DNA of 64,000 nt from Falsiruegeria litorea R37 (GTDB lineage: Bacteria; Pseudomonadota; Alphaproteobacteria; Rhodobacterales; Rhodobacteraceae): assembly GCF_900172225.1 (NCBI RefSeq), contig NZ_FWFO01000001.1, positions 1,922,001 to 1,986,000 of the forward strand. The letters run 5' to 3'. Both the position numbers and the translations under genes were made by a program. The notes below the pieces were generated by a model. The model saw only the letters and a program-made list of their open reading frames with translations, was not told the origin of the DNA and made no database searches. Shown piece after piece: positions 25,831 through 33,347 of the stretch; within the stretch, counting starts at the first letter, position 1, and each line of letters opens with the position of its first letter.

Positions 25831-26676
25831 TTATGCAGGTTCGGACGCATCGATCTGGCGCCCGATGTCGTCAATTTTGTGTTGCAGGCTGATCCGGTCG
25901 AGGGTTTCGAACGGCAGGCTGACAAAAGCGGTGATGCGGTTGCGCAAAAGCCCATAAGCCTGTTGGAAAGCCAGATTTCTTTGCGCATCGGACCCCTCGG
26001 CCTTGACCGGATCGGGCAGGCCCCAGTGGGCGCTCATTGGCTGACCCGGCCAGGCGGGGCATTCTTCGTTTGCGGCGTGGTCACAAACGGTAAAGACAAA
26101 ATCCATCTTTGGGGCGTCATCACCATTGAACTCGTCCACCGATTTGGATCGCAGCTGGCCAATGTCGTGACCTTTTGAATCCAAGAGCTCGATCACCTTG
26201 GGATGCGGCTGACCCGAGGGCATGGTGCCGGCAGAATAGGCGTTGAACCGGTCCAGCCCTTCGGTGCGCAGGATCGATTCCGCCATCAGCGAGCGGGCAG
26301 AGTTTCCGGTGCAGATAAAAAGGGCATTCAACTGGCGTTTAGGGTCCGTCATGATCGGTGTCTCCGGGAGCGTGGTCGGAACGCAAAGATCGGGGCGGCT
26401 TTGACAGCAGCCGCCAAGCAGGCCGTCAAACAGCCCCCGAACTTCGCCCAGGTTGGTGGTGTACTGCAACGACGTGCCGGTGCGGGCCTGTTCGATCAGC
26501 CCCGCTTTTTTCAGCGCCGACAGATAGACCGACGCCGTATTGGGTTTGAGATCCAACGCTTGCGCGATCTGCCCGGCAGGCACCGCATCAGGGTACCGCC
26601 GCATGAGCAGGCGGAACACCTCAAGCCGGTTGGGGTGCGCCAGGGCAGATAGTTTGTCGTGAATCTCTATTTCCAT
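25831..26676 (-). CDS. ArsR regulator fused to ArsC arsenate reductase
   Basis: 281 residues in one frame. Residues 1-85 are an ArsR winged helix (LSALAHPNRLEVFRLLMRR, LKPNTASVYLSALKKAGLI). A Cys cluster at 90, 91 and 98 (GGCCQSRPDLC) resembles the arsenite site seen at the end of related ArsR proteins. Residues 117-281 are a complete low-molecular-weight ArsC with CTGNSARS (Cys122) and VCDHAANEECPAWPG. An internal ATG at codon 109 (26352) has GGAG 9 bases upstream, so a free ArsC may also be made. It heads the ars operon. A perfect palindrome covers the first start codon, consistent with autorepression relieved by arsenite. Confidence 0.9.
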   Translation of the reverse strand: MEIEIHDKLSALAHPNRLEVFRLLMRRYPDAVPAGQIAQALDLKPNTASVYLSALKKAGLIEQARTGTSLQYTTNLGEVRGLFDGLLGGCCQSRPDLCVPTTLPETPIMTDPKRQLNALFICTGNSARSLMAESILRTEGLDRFNAYSAGTMPSGQPHPKVIELLDSKGHDIGQLRSKSVDEFNGDDAPKMDFVFTVCDHAANEECPAWPGQPMSAHWGLPDPVKAEGSDAQRNLAFQQAYGLLRNRITAFVSLPFETLDRISLQHKIDDIGRQIDASEPA

Positions 26677-26698
26677 ATTTCATGAAATATGGAAATAG
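26667..26698. promoter_or_regulatory. 32-bp perfect palindromic operator at the ars operon start
   Basis: Both strands read CTATTTCCATATTTCA then its mirror, centred between 26682 and 26683. It spans the predicted -10 and the first codons of the fusion gene. It is AT-rich and lacks a T-tract, so an ArsR operator fits better than a terminator. Confidence 0.8.
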
Positions 26699-26712
26699 AA
26701 AGATCAGGTCAA
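26684..26712 (-). promoter_or_regulatory. Candidate ars operon promoter
   Basis: TTGACC (26712-26707), a 17-bp spacer and TATTTC (26689-26684). The -35 overlaps the stop codon of the upstream binding-protein gene. Transcription would begin at about 26677, next to the ATG at 26676, giving a leaderless mRNA; no Shine-Dalgarno is visible before that ATG. Confidence 0.45.
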
Positions 26713-28523
26713 TCCTGAAACCACCAGACCTCGGGCATGTAGCTGGGGCCGTCGCCGTAGATCGGGACTGTGTCGGGATATTTGAGCTCTTTGATGTGCG
26801 CGATGCGGCCCACATCAAAGCTCCAGATCGGGATGACATAGCGGCCTGCGGTCAGCACCCGGTCCAAAGCGCGGGTGGCGGCGACAAAGTCCTCGCGCGT
26901 CTGCGAGTTGAGCATGGCGTCGATCATCGCATCGACTGCGGGGTCATCGATCCCCATCAGGTTGCGGGTGCCCGGCGTGTCGGTAACGGCACTGCCCCAA
27001 TAGAGCCGCTGTTCATTGCCCGGAGACAGCGACAGCGCGCGGCGGAACGGCGTCATGTCGAAATCCAGCTCGGCCAGTCGACCTGTGTATTGGGCGTTGT
27101 CGACTTTGGCCTCGGTCACCTTGATGCCCAGACGGGCAAGCGCCTGGCTGTAGATCTCGGTCACGGTCAGGTTGCCACTGTCGCCCTGACGCATGAGCAT
27201 GGTGAACTCGAACGGCGCGCCGTTGGCATTGCGCAGTACGCCGTCTTGCACTGTCCATCCTGCCTCGGCCAGCAGCTTGATCGCTTTGCGCAGGTTCTTG
27301 CGGTTGCGGCTGCTGCCGTCGCTTTGGGGCAGGGTGTAGCCTTCGATCGTGCCTGCAGGCAGGGTGTCGGCAAAGGGGGTCAGCAGCTCCAGAACACGGC
27401 CTTCGGCTGCGCCCGGCAGCATCGCCAGATCGGACCCCGAGAAATAAGATGTGATGCGTGGCTGTGCGCCGCCGGTCATCGTGTCGTTGATGAACTCGAA
27501 ATTGAACGCCAGCATCATTGCCTCGCGCACGCGCCAGTCCTGAAACAGGGGACGGCGTGTGTTCATCACGAACCCGGTCATGCCCGACGGTTTTTCATGC
27601 GGGATCTCGGTCTTGACCATGTCACCCCGTTGGGCGGCGGGGAAGTTGTACTTGATGGCCCAGCTTTCGGCGTTGAATTCGCGGACGGCGCTCAGCTCAC
27701 CAGCGGTGAAGGCCTCGAACAACACCGCCTGATCGCCGTAAAAGTCGATCCGCATCTCATCCAGGTTGCGGGTGCCACGACGCAGCGGCAGGTCCTTGGC
27801 CCAATAGTCGGGGTTGCGCTTGAAACTCACATAGCGCCCGGCCTCATAGTCATCGACCACATAAGCGCCGGTGCCAATGGGGATGTCCTGCAATTTGCCG
27901 TCGGCAAAGCTCTTGCCCTCCCACTGTGCCTTTTTCAGGATTGGGCGCAGGCCCGCAACCAGCGCCAGCTCGCGATCCGGGTCCGAAAACGTGAGACGAA
28001 CAGAGCGCGGTCCGGTCTGTTCGATGCTCGCAATCTTGCCCCACAGCCCGCGATAGCGCAGGTGCCCTTGGGTGCCCAAGGTCTCATACGACCAGATCAC
28101 ATCCTCGACCGTGACCGGGCTTCCGTCCGAGAATCGGGCATTGGCGCGCAGGGTGAATTCGACCCAGGACCTGTCCGGCGCGGTCTCAATCGATTCGGCC
28201 AGAAGCCCGTACAATGAGAAAGGTTCGTCCTGTGATCGACCCATCAGCCCTTCGTAGCCCCAGAACCGCATCTGCCAGGGCACGGTGCCTTTCTGAATGA
28301 ACGGGTTCAGGCTGTCGAAGCCGCCGGTGTTGCCGAACACCACCCGGCCGCCTTTGGGCGCGTCGGGGTTCACGTAAGGGAGAGACACAAAATCCGGTGG
28401 GAGAGCGGGCTCTCCATACATAGCTATGCCATGGGCCGATTCTGCGGACGCCATTTCAGCGGCAAAAACGGTTGCGATTCCCGCCAGCATGGGGCGGAAG
28501 TATTGGAAAAAAACTGGACGCAC
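26709..28523 (-). CDS. ABC-type solute-binding protein, family 5 (YejA-like)
   Basis: 604 residues from a GTG at 28523; an ATG at 28490 is an alternative that still leaves a signal peptide (MLAGIATVFAAEMASAESA). Family 5 signature features: PDAPKGGRVVFGNTGGFDSLNPFI, a long two-lobe body, KRNPDYWAKDLP, and a C-terminal region with IPIWSFDVGRIAHIKELKYP. YejA-type proteins bind oligopeptides and microcin C. No permease or ATPase genes are beside it; downstream is the unrelated ars operon. It is either an orphan binding protein or it works with permeases encoded elsewhere. Confidence 0.87.
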   Translation of the reverse strand: MRPVFFQYFRPMLAGIATVFAAEMASAESAHGIAMYGEPALPPDFVSLPYVNPDAPKGGRVVFGNTGGFDSLNPFIQKGTVPWQMRFWGYEGLMGRSQDEPFSLYGLLAESIETAPDRSWVEFTLRANARFSDGSPVTVEDVIWSYETLGTQGHLRYRGLWGKIASIEQTGPRSVRLTFSDPDRELALVAGLRPILKKAQWEGKSFADGKLQDIPIGTGAYVVDDYEAGRYVSFKRNPDYWAKDLPLRRGTRNLDEMRIDFYGDQAVLFEAFTAGELSAVREFNAESWAIKYNFPAAQRGDMVKTEIPHEKPSGMTGFVMNTRRPLFQDWRVREAMMLAFNFEFINDTMTGGAQPRITSYFSGSDLAMLPGAAEGRVLELLTPFADTLPAGTIEGYTLPQSDGSSRNRKNLRKAIKLLAEAGWTVQDGVLRNANGAPFEFTMLMRQGDSGNLTVTEIYSQALARLGIKVTEAKVDNAQYTGRLAELDFDMTPFRRALSLSPGNEQRLYWGSAVTDTPGTRNLMGIDDPAVDAMIDAMLNSQTREDFVAATRALDRVLTAGRYVIPIWSFDVGRIAHIKELKYPDTVPIYGDGPSYMPEVWWFQD

Positions 28524-28602
28524 TTTGGCAACAATCCTGCTCAGGCCTTATTTTATTAACGTTTAACCTATCTGGGGTTTCGCGTCTTTTCAAACTTTTA
28601 GC

Positions 28603-28631
28603 TTGGACGTTGGGGTGGAATTGCGTATAAA
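28603..28631 (+). promoter_or_regulatory. Promoter of the intergenic sRNA candidate
   Basis: TTGGAC (28603-28608), a 17-bp spacer and TATAAA (28626-28631): close to the sigma-70 consensus and correctly spaced. The predicted first base is A28638. Confidence 0.65.
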
Positions 28632-28637
28632 GGTTGC

Positions 28638-28713
28638 ACTGCTCGATAGGTTTCTTGCCTGTATGAAACCTGCCTCAATAACTTAACGCCCGCTTCGTGC
28701 GGGCGTTTTTTTT
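28638..28713 (+). ncRNA. Candidate small RNA of about 76 nt
   Basis: It lies in the 330-bp gap 28524-28853 between two divergent genes. A good promoter is followed by about 11 bases, then hairpin GGTTTC (28649-28654) / GAAACC (28665-28670) with a 10-base loop, then an AU-rich single-stranded stretch CTCAATAACTT, then a strong GC-rich terminator with eight Ts. The layout (promoter, stem-loop, unpaired seed-like region, terminator) is that of a trans-acting Hfq-type sRNA. No start codon with a ribosome site is apparent in it. I do not recognise the family. Confidence 0.6.
28685..28713 (+). terminator. Strong intrinsic terminator of the sRNA candidate
   Basis: Perfect 9-bp stem AACGCCCGC/GCGGGCGTT with loop TTCGT, running into T8 (28706-28713). 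Confidence 0.92.
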
Positions 28714-28798
28714 GGTTTCACCACCAGTGTCAAAGGCTGATCCCGAACGGCGCAAGAAGCGGCGGTGTTTTGCCTGTCGGTTTTTCCCCGTTTTCTTT

Positions 28799-28821
28799 GC
28801 ACCTGCAGCATGGCAGGGTGC
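28799..28821. promoter_or_regulatory. Dyad before the 3-hydroxybutyrate dehydrogenase gene
   Basis: GCACC-TGC, 6 bases, GCA-G-GGTGC: an imperfect inverted repeat 33 bp before the bdhA start. It contains CTGC and GCAG, the halves of the PhaR site of PHB regulation, but spaced by 6 rather than the usual 3-4 bases, so a PhaR role is only a possibility. Confidence 0.3.
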
Positions 28822-28853
28822 GCGCGACATTTGATCAGCAGGGGAATACCGCC

Positions 28854-29627
28854 ATGTCTCTCAAAGGGAAAACCGCCATCATCACCGGATCGAACTCGGG
28901 CATCGGCCTGGGCGTGGCATGGGAGATCGCGCGGTCGGGCGCAAACGTAGTGCTGAACTCTTTCACCGATCGAGACGAGGATCACGCGCTGGCGGCCGAG
29001 ATCGCCAAGGAGACCGGTGTCGAGGCGCGGTACATCAAGGCGGACATGTCCAAGGGTGACGAGTGCCGCGCGCTGATCGAACAGGCGGGTGTCTGCGACG
29101 TGCTGGTGAACAACGCTGGCATTCAGCATGTGGCGCCGATTGACGAATTTCCGGTCGATAAATGGGACGCGATCATCGCGATCAACATGAACTCGGCCTT
29201 TCACACAACTGCCGCAGCGCTGCCGATGATGCGCAAAGCGGGCTGGGGCCGGGTGGTTAACATCGCCTCGGCTCATGGCCTGACCGCTTCTCCGTTCAAG
29301 GCGGCCTATGTAGCCGCGAAACACGGCGTGGTGGGGATGACCAAGACCGTGGCGTTGGAAACCGCTGAAGAGCCGATCACCTGTAATGCCATTTGTCCCG
29401 GCTATGTGCTGACCCCGCTGGTCGAGGCGCAGATCCCCGACACGATGGAGAAATACAACATGGGCCGCGAAGAGGTGATCAAGAAGGTCATGCTCGAGCG
29501 TCAACCCTCGCGCGAGTTTGCCACTGTTGAGCAATTGGGCGGCACCGTTGCCTTTCTGTGTTCGGATGCGGCGAAGCAGATCACGGGGACCACGATTTCG
29601 GTCGATGGTGGCTGGACCGCGCTTTGA
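28854..29627 (+). CDS. bdhA: 3-hydroxybutyrate dehydrogenase (short-chain dehydrogenase)
   Basis: 257 residues from the ATG at 28854, preceded by AGGGG. Classical SDR: cofactor motif TGSNSGIGLGVA, NNAGIQ, catalytic Ser in NIASAHGLTASPFKAAYVAAKHG with the YxxxK pair, and the C-terminal VDGGWTAL. The sequence pattern HVAPIDEFPVDKWDAII and CPGYVLTPLVEAQIPD is typical of D-3-hydroxybutyrate dehydrogenase. It converts 3-hydroxybutyrate to acetoacetate with NAD+, the last steps of polyhydroxybutyrate breakdown. The patatin gene 74 bp downstream is probably in the same transcript. Confidence 0.92.
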   Translation: MSLKGKTAIITGSNSGIGLGVAWEIARSGANVVLNSFTDRDEDHALAAEIAKETGVEARYIKADMSKGDECRALIEQAGVCDVLVNNAGIQHVAPIDEFPVDKWDAIIAINMNSAFHTTAAALPMMRKAGWGRVVNIASAHGLTASPFKAAYVAAKHGVVGMTKTVALETAEEPITCNAICPGYVLTPLVEAQIPDTMEKYNMGREEVIKKVMLERQPSREFATVEQLGGTVAFLCSDAAKQITGTTISVDGGWTAL

Positions 29628-29701
29628 TGTGACACGGGGATGGGGGCTCTGCCCCCGTCGCTGCGCGACCCCCCCGGGATATTTGAAGCAAGAGGAAAAA
29701 C

Positions 29702-30733
29702 ATGGCCGTGAAACGGATCAATCTTGCCCTTCAGGGCGGCGGCGCGCATGGGGCTTTTACCTGGGGCGTGCTGGACCGGCTGCTGGATGAGCAGGATGTT
29801 GAGGTGGCGGCAATCACCGGCACATCGGCGGGCGCGCTCAACGGGGCGGCGTTCAAATCGGGCATGGTCAGGGGCGGGCGCGATGGCGCGCGCGAGACGT
29901 TGAACTGGCTCTGGGGCAAGATGGGCGCAGTGGGTGACATGCGAATGGCCAATTGGATGCGCGGGTTCGAACCGGCGCAGATGGCGCAGGCCTTGGAGTA
30001 TTCGCTGCCGTTTTCCATGGCGGACACACTGTCGCGCATGGTGTCGCCCTATGCCTATGGGCCGTTCTATGTGAACCCGTTGAAATCCGTGGTCGATGCC
30101 TTTGATTTCGACAACATCTGCGTGGACCAGGGGCCAGAGCTGTTCATCTGTGCCACACGGGTGCGAACCGGCAAGATCCGCATCTTCAAGGGGGCCGAGA
30201 TCAGCAGCGATGCGATCCTGGCCTCGGCCTGTCTGCCAACCCTGTTCAAGGCGGTCGAGATCGACGATCCCGAAACCGGGCGGCGTGAAGCCTATTGGGA
30301 TGGTGGCTATACCGGCAACCCGGCTCTGTTTCCGCTGTTCAACACCGGGCTGCCCGATGACGTGGTGGTGGTGAACATCAATCCGCTGGAACGGGACGAA
30401 CTGCCGGTAACGCCGCAGCAGATCCACAACCGGGTGAACGAGATCAGCTTTAATTCATCATTGCTGCGCGAGTTGCGCGCGATCAACTTTGTCCAGCGGC
30501 TGCTGGAGGATGGTACGTTGCAAAAGGGCACGATGAGCCGGGTCCTGGTGCATATGATTGCTGACGACGAACTGATGACCGAACTGTCGGTGGCGACCAA
30601 GATGGTGCCGACGCCAATGGTCCTGAACAAGCTCAAACAGGCGGGGCGCGCGGCGGCTGATGGGTTCCTGTCGGCCCACAAAGCGGACCTGGGCGAACGC
30701 AGCTCCGTTGATCTGTCAGAAATGTTCGGCTAG
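29702..30733 (+). CDS. Patatin-like phospholipase/esterase
   Basis: 343 residues. Oxyanion motif LQGGGAHGAFTWG near residue 10, nucleophile elbow GTSAG near residue 42, and the catalytic Asp in YWDGGYTGNPAL near residue 203. No signal peptide, so it acts in the cytoplasm. Patatin proteins hydrolyse acyl esters. Its position next to bdhA recurs in Rhodobacterales and suggests a role in polyhydroxybutyrate granule or lipid turnover; this is context-based inference. Its stop nearly touches the stop of the convergent DUF502 gene. Confidence 0.9.
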   Translation: MAVKRINLALQGGGAHGAFTWGVLDRLLDEQDVEVAAITGTSAGALNGAAFKSGMVRGGRDGARETLNWLWGKMGAVGDMRMANWMRGFEPAQMAQALEYSLPFSMADTLSRMVSPYAYGPFYVNPLKSVVDAFDFDNICVDQGPELFICATRVRTGKIRIFKGAEISSDAILASACLPTLFKAVEIDDPETGRREAYWDGGYTGNPALFPLFNTGLPDDVVVVNINPLERDELPVTPQQIHNRVNEISFNSSLLRELRAINFVQRLLEDGTLQKGTMSRVLVHMIADDELMTELSVATKMVPTPMVLNKLKQAGRAAADGFLSAHKADLGERSSVDLSEMFG

Positions 30734-30734
30734 C

Positions 30735-31418
30735 TCAGTCTTCGGCGGGCGGCAAAGTTGGGTCTTTGTCGTTGGGGTAAACCAAGCCTGCCGAAATCAC
30801 CAGTTTGGCGGCATCTTCGATGCTCATGTCCAGATAGATGATGTCTTCCTCGGGGAAGAAGAGCAGAAAACCCGATGTCGGGTTGGGCGTGGTAGGGACA
30901 AAAACACTGACCAGATTGCCGCCGGTTTCGGCGCGATCTGCGACTTCACCTCTGGCATCGGTTGAAACAAAGCCGATGGCCCAGATCCCGCGACGCGGGT
31001 ATTGGATCAGGCAGGCTTTTTCAAAGCTGCGCTCGGTCTGGGCAAAGACCGTTTCCGAGATCTGCTTGATGCCGGAATAGATTGACCGCACGACCGGCAT
31101 CCGATCCACCAGACCTTCGCCGAAATGAATCAGCGAACGGCCTAAGATCCCCTTGGCGATCCAGCCCACGATGACCGTGAAGATTAGGAAAAAGATGACG
31201 CCAACACCGCGCAGGTTGATGCCGATGTATTCCTCGGGCTGGAACTGATGTGGCACCAGCGGCAACACGAAGCTGTCGAACCAGCCGACGACCGTCCAGA
31301 TCAGCCACAGCGTCAGCCCGACCGGGGCGATCACGACGATGCCGGTCAGGAATGAGGCACGCAGGCTGGCAAACAGGCCAGGGCGGCGATGAGGTTCCTC
31401 GTCAAATGGCGTGTTCAT
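30735..31418 (-). CDS. DUF502 family membrane protein
   Basis: 227 residues. Two membrane helices near the N-terminus (LTGIVVIAPVGLTLWLIWTVVGWF and GVGVIFFLIFTVIVGWIAKGI) are followed by the DUF502 core: PVVRSIYSGIKQISETVF, FEKACLIQYPRRGIWAIGFVS, VFVPTTPNPTSGFLLFFPEEDIIYLDMSIEDAAKLVISAG. Function is not established; homologues occur in bacteria and plant plastids. It is downstream of psuG with an 85-bp gap and is probably its own transcription unit. Confidence 0.9.
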   Translation of the reverse strand: MNTPFDEEPHRRPGLFASLRASFLTGIVVIAPVGLTLWLIWTVVGWFDSFVLPLVPHQFQPEEYIGINLRGVGVIFFLIFTVIVGWIAKGILGRSLIHFGEGLVDRMPVVRSIYSGIKQISETVFAQTERSFEKACLIQYPRRGIWAIGFVSTDARGEVADRAETGGNLVSVFVPTTPNPTSGFLLFFPEEDIIYLDMSIEDAAKLVISAGLVYPNDKDPTLPPAED

Positions 31419-31503
31419 TGAGTCTTCCGTCCGTTCCGCCGCTGAACCTATGCACGATTTGACCCGCCGACAATGGGGCGACGGGCCATTGTTGAAATCA
31501 CTT

Positions 31504-32412
31504 CTAAATCTTGATCAATTCCTGTGCGATTTGGGCTGCTAAACGGGCATTGTTGCGCACCAGCGCGATGTTGGCGGTCAGCGAGCGGCCCTCGGTCAAT
31601 TCAAAGATGCGTTGCAGCAGATACGGGGTCACACCTTTGCCAGTGATGCCATGGGTGTCGGCGTCCGCTTGGGCGGCTTCAATGATCGGGGTCAATTCTT
31701 CGGCCGGGATCTGGTCATCCGCGGGGATCGGGTTGGCCACAAGTTGACCGCCGGGCAGGCCAAGCGCGTTGCGGGTGGCGTGGGCCTGAGCGATCTGGAT
31801 CGCGTCATCCATGCGCAGGGGGGCAGGCAGCGGCGATTGCGCAGACCAGAAGGCCGGAAAAGCATCCTGACCATAGGCGATGACCGGCACGCCCAGTGTT
31901 TCCAGAACTTCGAGCGTTTTGGGCACGTCCAGAATGGCCTTGGCGCCAGCGGCCACTACGGTCACGCGGGTCTGGGCCAATTCGTGCAGGTCGGCCGAGA
32001 TGTCGAATGTGCTCTCGGCCCCTTTGTGAACGCCACCGATGCCGCCGGTGGCAAAGACCTCGACCCCGGCAAATTGCGCCGCGATCATTGTGGCGGCCAC
32101 GGTGGTGGCCCCGGTGCCGCCTGTGGCGATGCAGGCGGCCATGTCGGCGCGCGACAGCTTGGCGACGCCCTTGGCCTGACCCAGCGTTTGCAGCTGATCT
32201 GCTTCCAGCCCGACGTGCAGTTTGCCGTCGATCACGGCAATCGTGGCCGGAGTGGCGCCCGCGTCACGGATGTCCTGCTCAACCTGTGCCGCAACTTCGA
32301 CGTTTTGGGGGTAGGGCATGCCATGGGTGATGATGGTGCTTTCCAGCGCCACGATGGCGCGGCCCGCGTCTTTGGCGGCGCGGACTTCGGATGACAGAAC
32401 AAGGTCGATCAC
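31504..32412 (-). CDS. psuG: Pseudouridine-5'-phosphate glycosidase
   Basis: 302 residues. The family start VALESTIITHGMPYPQNVEVA is clear, with the lysine-containing VAKLSRADMA and TGGIGGVHKGAE segments. The enzyme splits the C-glycosidic bond of pseudouridine 5'-phosphate to uracil and ribose 5-phosphate. Its start overlaps the stop of the kinase gene by 4 bp, so kinase and glycosidase form one coupled operon that salvages pseudouridine from RNA turnover. Confidence 0.95.
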   Translation of the reverse strand: MIDLVLSSEVRAAKDAGRAIVALESTIITHGMPYPQNVEVAAQVEQDIRDAGATPATIAVIDGKLHVGLEADQLQTLGQAKGVAKLSRADMAACIATGGTGATTVAATMIAAQFAGVEVFATGGIGGVHKGAESTFDISADLHELAQTRVTVVAAGAKAILDVPKTLEVLETLGVPVIAYGQDAFPAFWSAQSPLPAPLRMDDAIQIAQAHATRNALGLPGGQLVANPIPADDQIPAEELTPIIEAAQADADTHGITGKGVTPYLLQRIFELTEGRSLTANIALVRNNARLAAQIAQELIKI

Positions 32413-33302
32413 AGTGGGGTGTCTCCTGAAACGTAAGTGGCCGCGGCCTGGAGCGCGCGGGCAAGGGCGTCGGCACGGGATGCGCCGCTGGCCTCGGCCG
32501 CGATATGGGCGGCCATGAAGGTGTCGCCGGCGCCGGTCACGCGGGTGACCAGCACTTCGGGCGGGGTCTGGCTGATAAGGTCGTTTTCGTCCGCCTCGGT
32601 CGCGGCGTTGCCGCCATCGGTGACAAGAACGCGCAAAGCACCGCGTTTTAGCAACCCGCGTGCGGCGTCAGCAGAGGTATCGAATTGCGTCTGACAGAGC
32701 AGTCCGGCCTCTTCGAGGTTCACATAGAGCGTGGCGCGAGCCGAGTTCACAAAGGGCAGCAACCGCTCGGCCTTGCCGGGCGAGGCCGGGGCCACACGTA
32801 GATCGGCGGCAGCAAAGGCGGGGCTGCGCGCGATCTTTTCGAGCAAGGAAACGGTCAAGTTGCCGTCCAAGGCGACAAGCCCATCGAATGGTGTGTCCCG
32901 ACTGCCGAGCGCACCATCTTCGAGTGGACCGAGGATCTTGGCGCCTGCGGCCTCAAGCGAATGGGCATCTGCGATGGCGGCAATCAGGCCGTTGGCGCCC
33001 TCGACGGCCATGTAGCGGTCGGTCGGCAGATCTTCGGAGCGATAGATCAAATCGGTGCGCATGCCCATCCGCTGGCAGGCGCGCACCAATTCGTCGCCTT
33101 CGGCATCGCGTCCGATGGCAGTCAGCAGCGTGGGCGCCATCCCAAAACGTGCCAGCGTCATGGCAATGTTCATGGCCACGCCGCCGGGCAGGCGGGTGAT
33201 GCGGCCCGGCACGTCCGAGCCCTGGCGCATGTGGCTGGCGGATCGTCCGATGATGTCCCACAGGACGGACCCGATACACAGGATGTCTTTACGCTCTGTC
33301 AT
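32409..33302 (-). CDS. psuK: PfkB-family kinase, probable pseudouridine kinase
   Basis: 297 residues. PfkB motif 1 region RITRLPGGVAMNIAMTLARFG and motif 2 VTRVTGAGDTFMAAHIAA, with the catalytic Asp in GAGD. It would phosphorylate pseudouridine at the 5' position, feeding PsuG. The substrate is inferred from the coupled psuG gene. The 45-bp gap to the upstream DUF4198 gene on the same strand leaves open whether they are co-transcribed. Confidence 0.9.
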   Translation of the reverse strand: MTERKDILCIGSVLWDIIGRSASHMRQGSDVPGRITRLPGGVAMNIAMTLARFGMAPTLLTAIGRDAEGDELVRACQRMGMRTDLIYRSEDLPTDRYMAVEGANGLIAAIADAHSLEAAGAKILGPLEDGALGSRDTPFDGLVALDGNLTVSLLEKIARSPAFAAADLRVAPASPGKAERLLPFVNSARATLYVNLEEAGLLCQTQFDTSADAARGLLKRGALRVLVTDGGNAATEADENDLISQTPPEVLVTRVTGAGDTFMAAHIAAEASGASRADALARALQAAATYVSGDTPL

Positions 33303-33347
33303 TTGCTGTACATGCCGCAGCAGGCAAGGCAGCGCAAGAGTACGCCG

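Noticed and set aside
27622-27640. CCCCGTTGGGCGG resembling the repeat flank
   Set aside because: It lies inside the solute-binding protein coding region and lacks the other repeat parts; a chance GC-rich match.
26682-28217. A 511-codon open frame antisense to the solute-binding protein
   Set aside because: It starts from the mirror ATG of the ars palindrome, but its composition is typical of antisense GC-rich frames and no motif is visible.
28556-28567. TTAACGTTTAAC as a possible CtrA site
   Set aside because: The half sites are separated by 3 bases, not 7.
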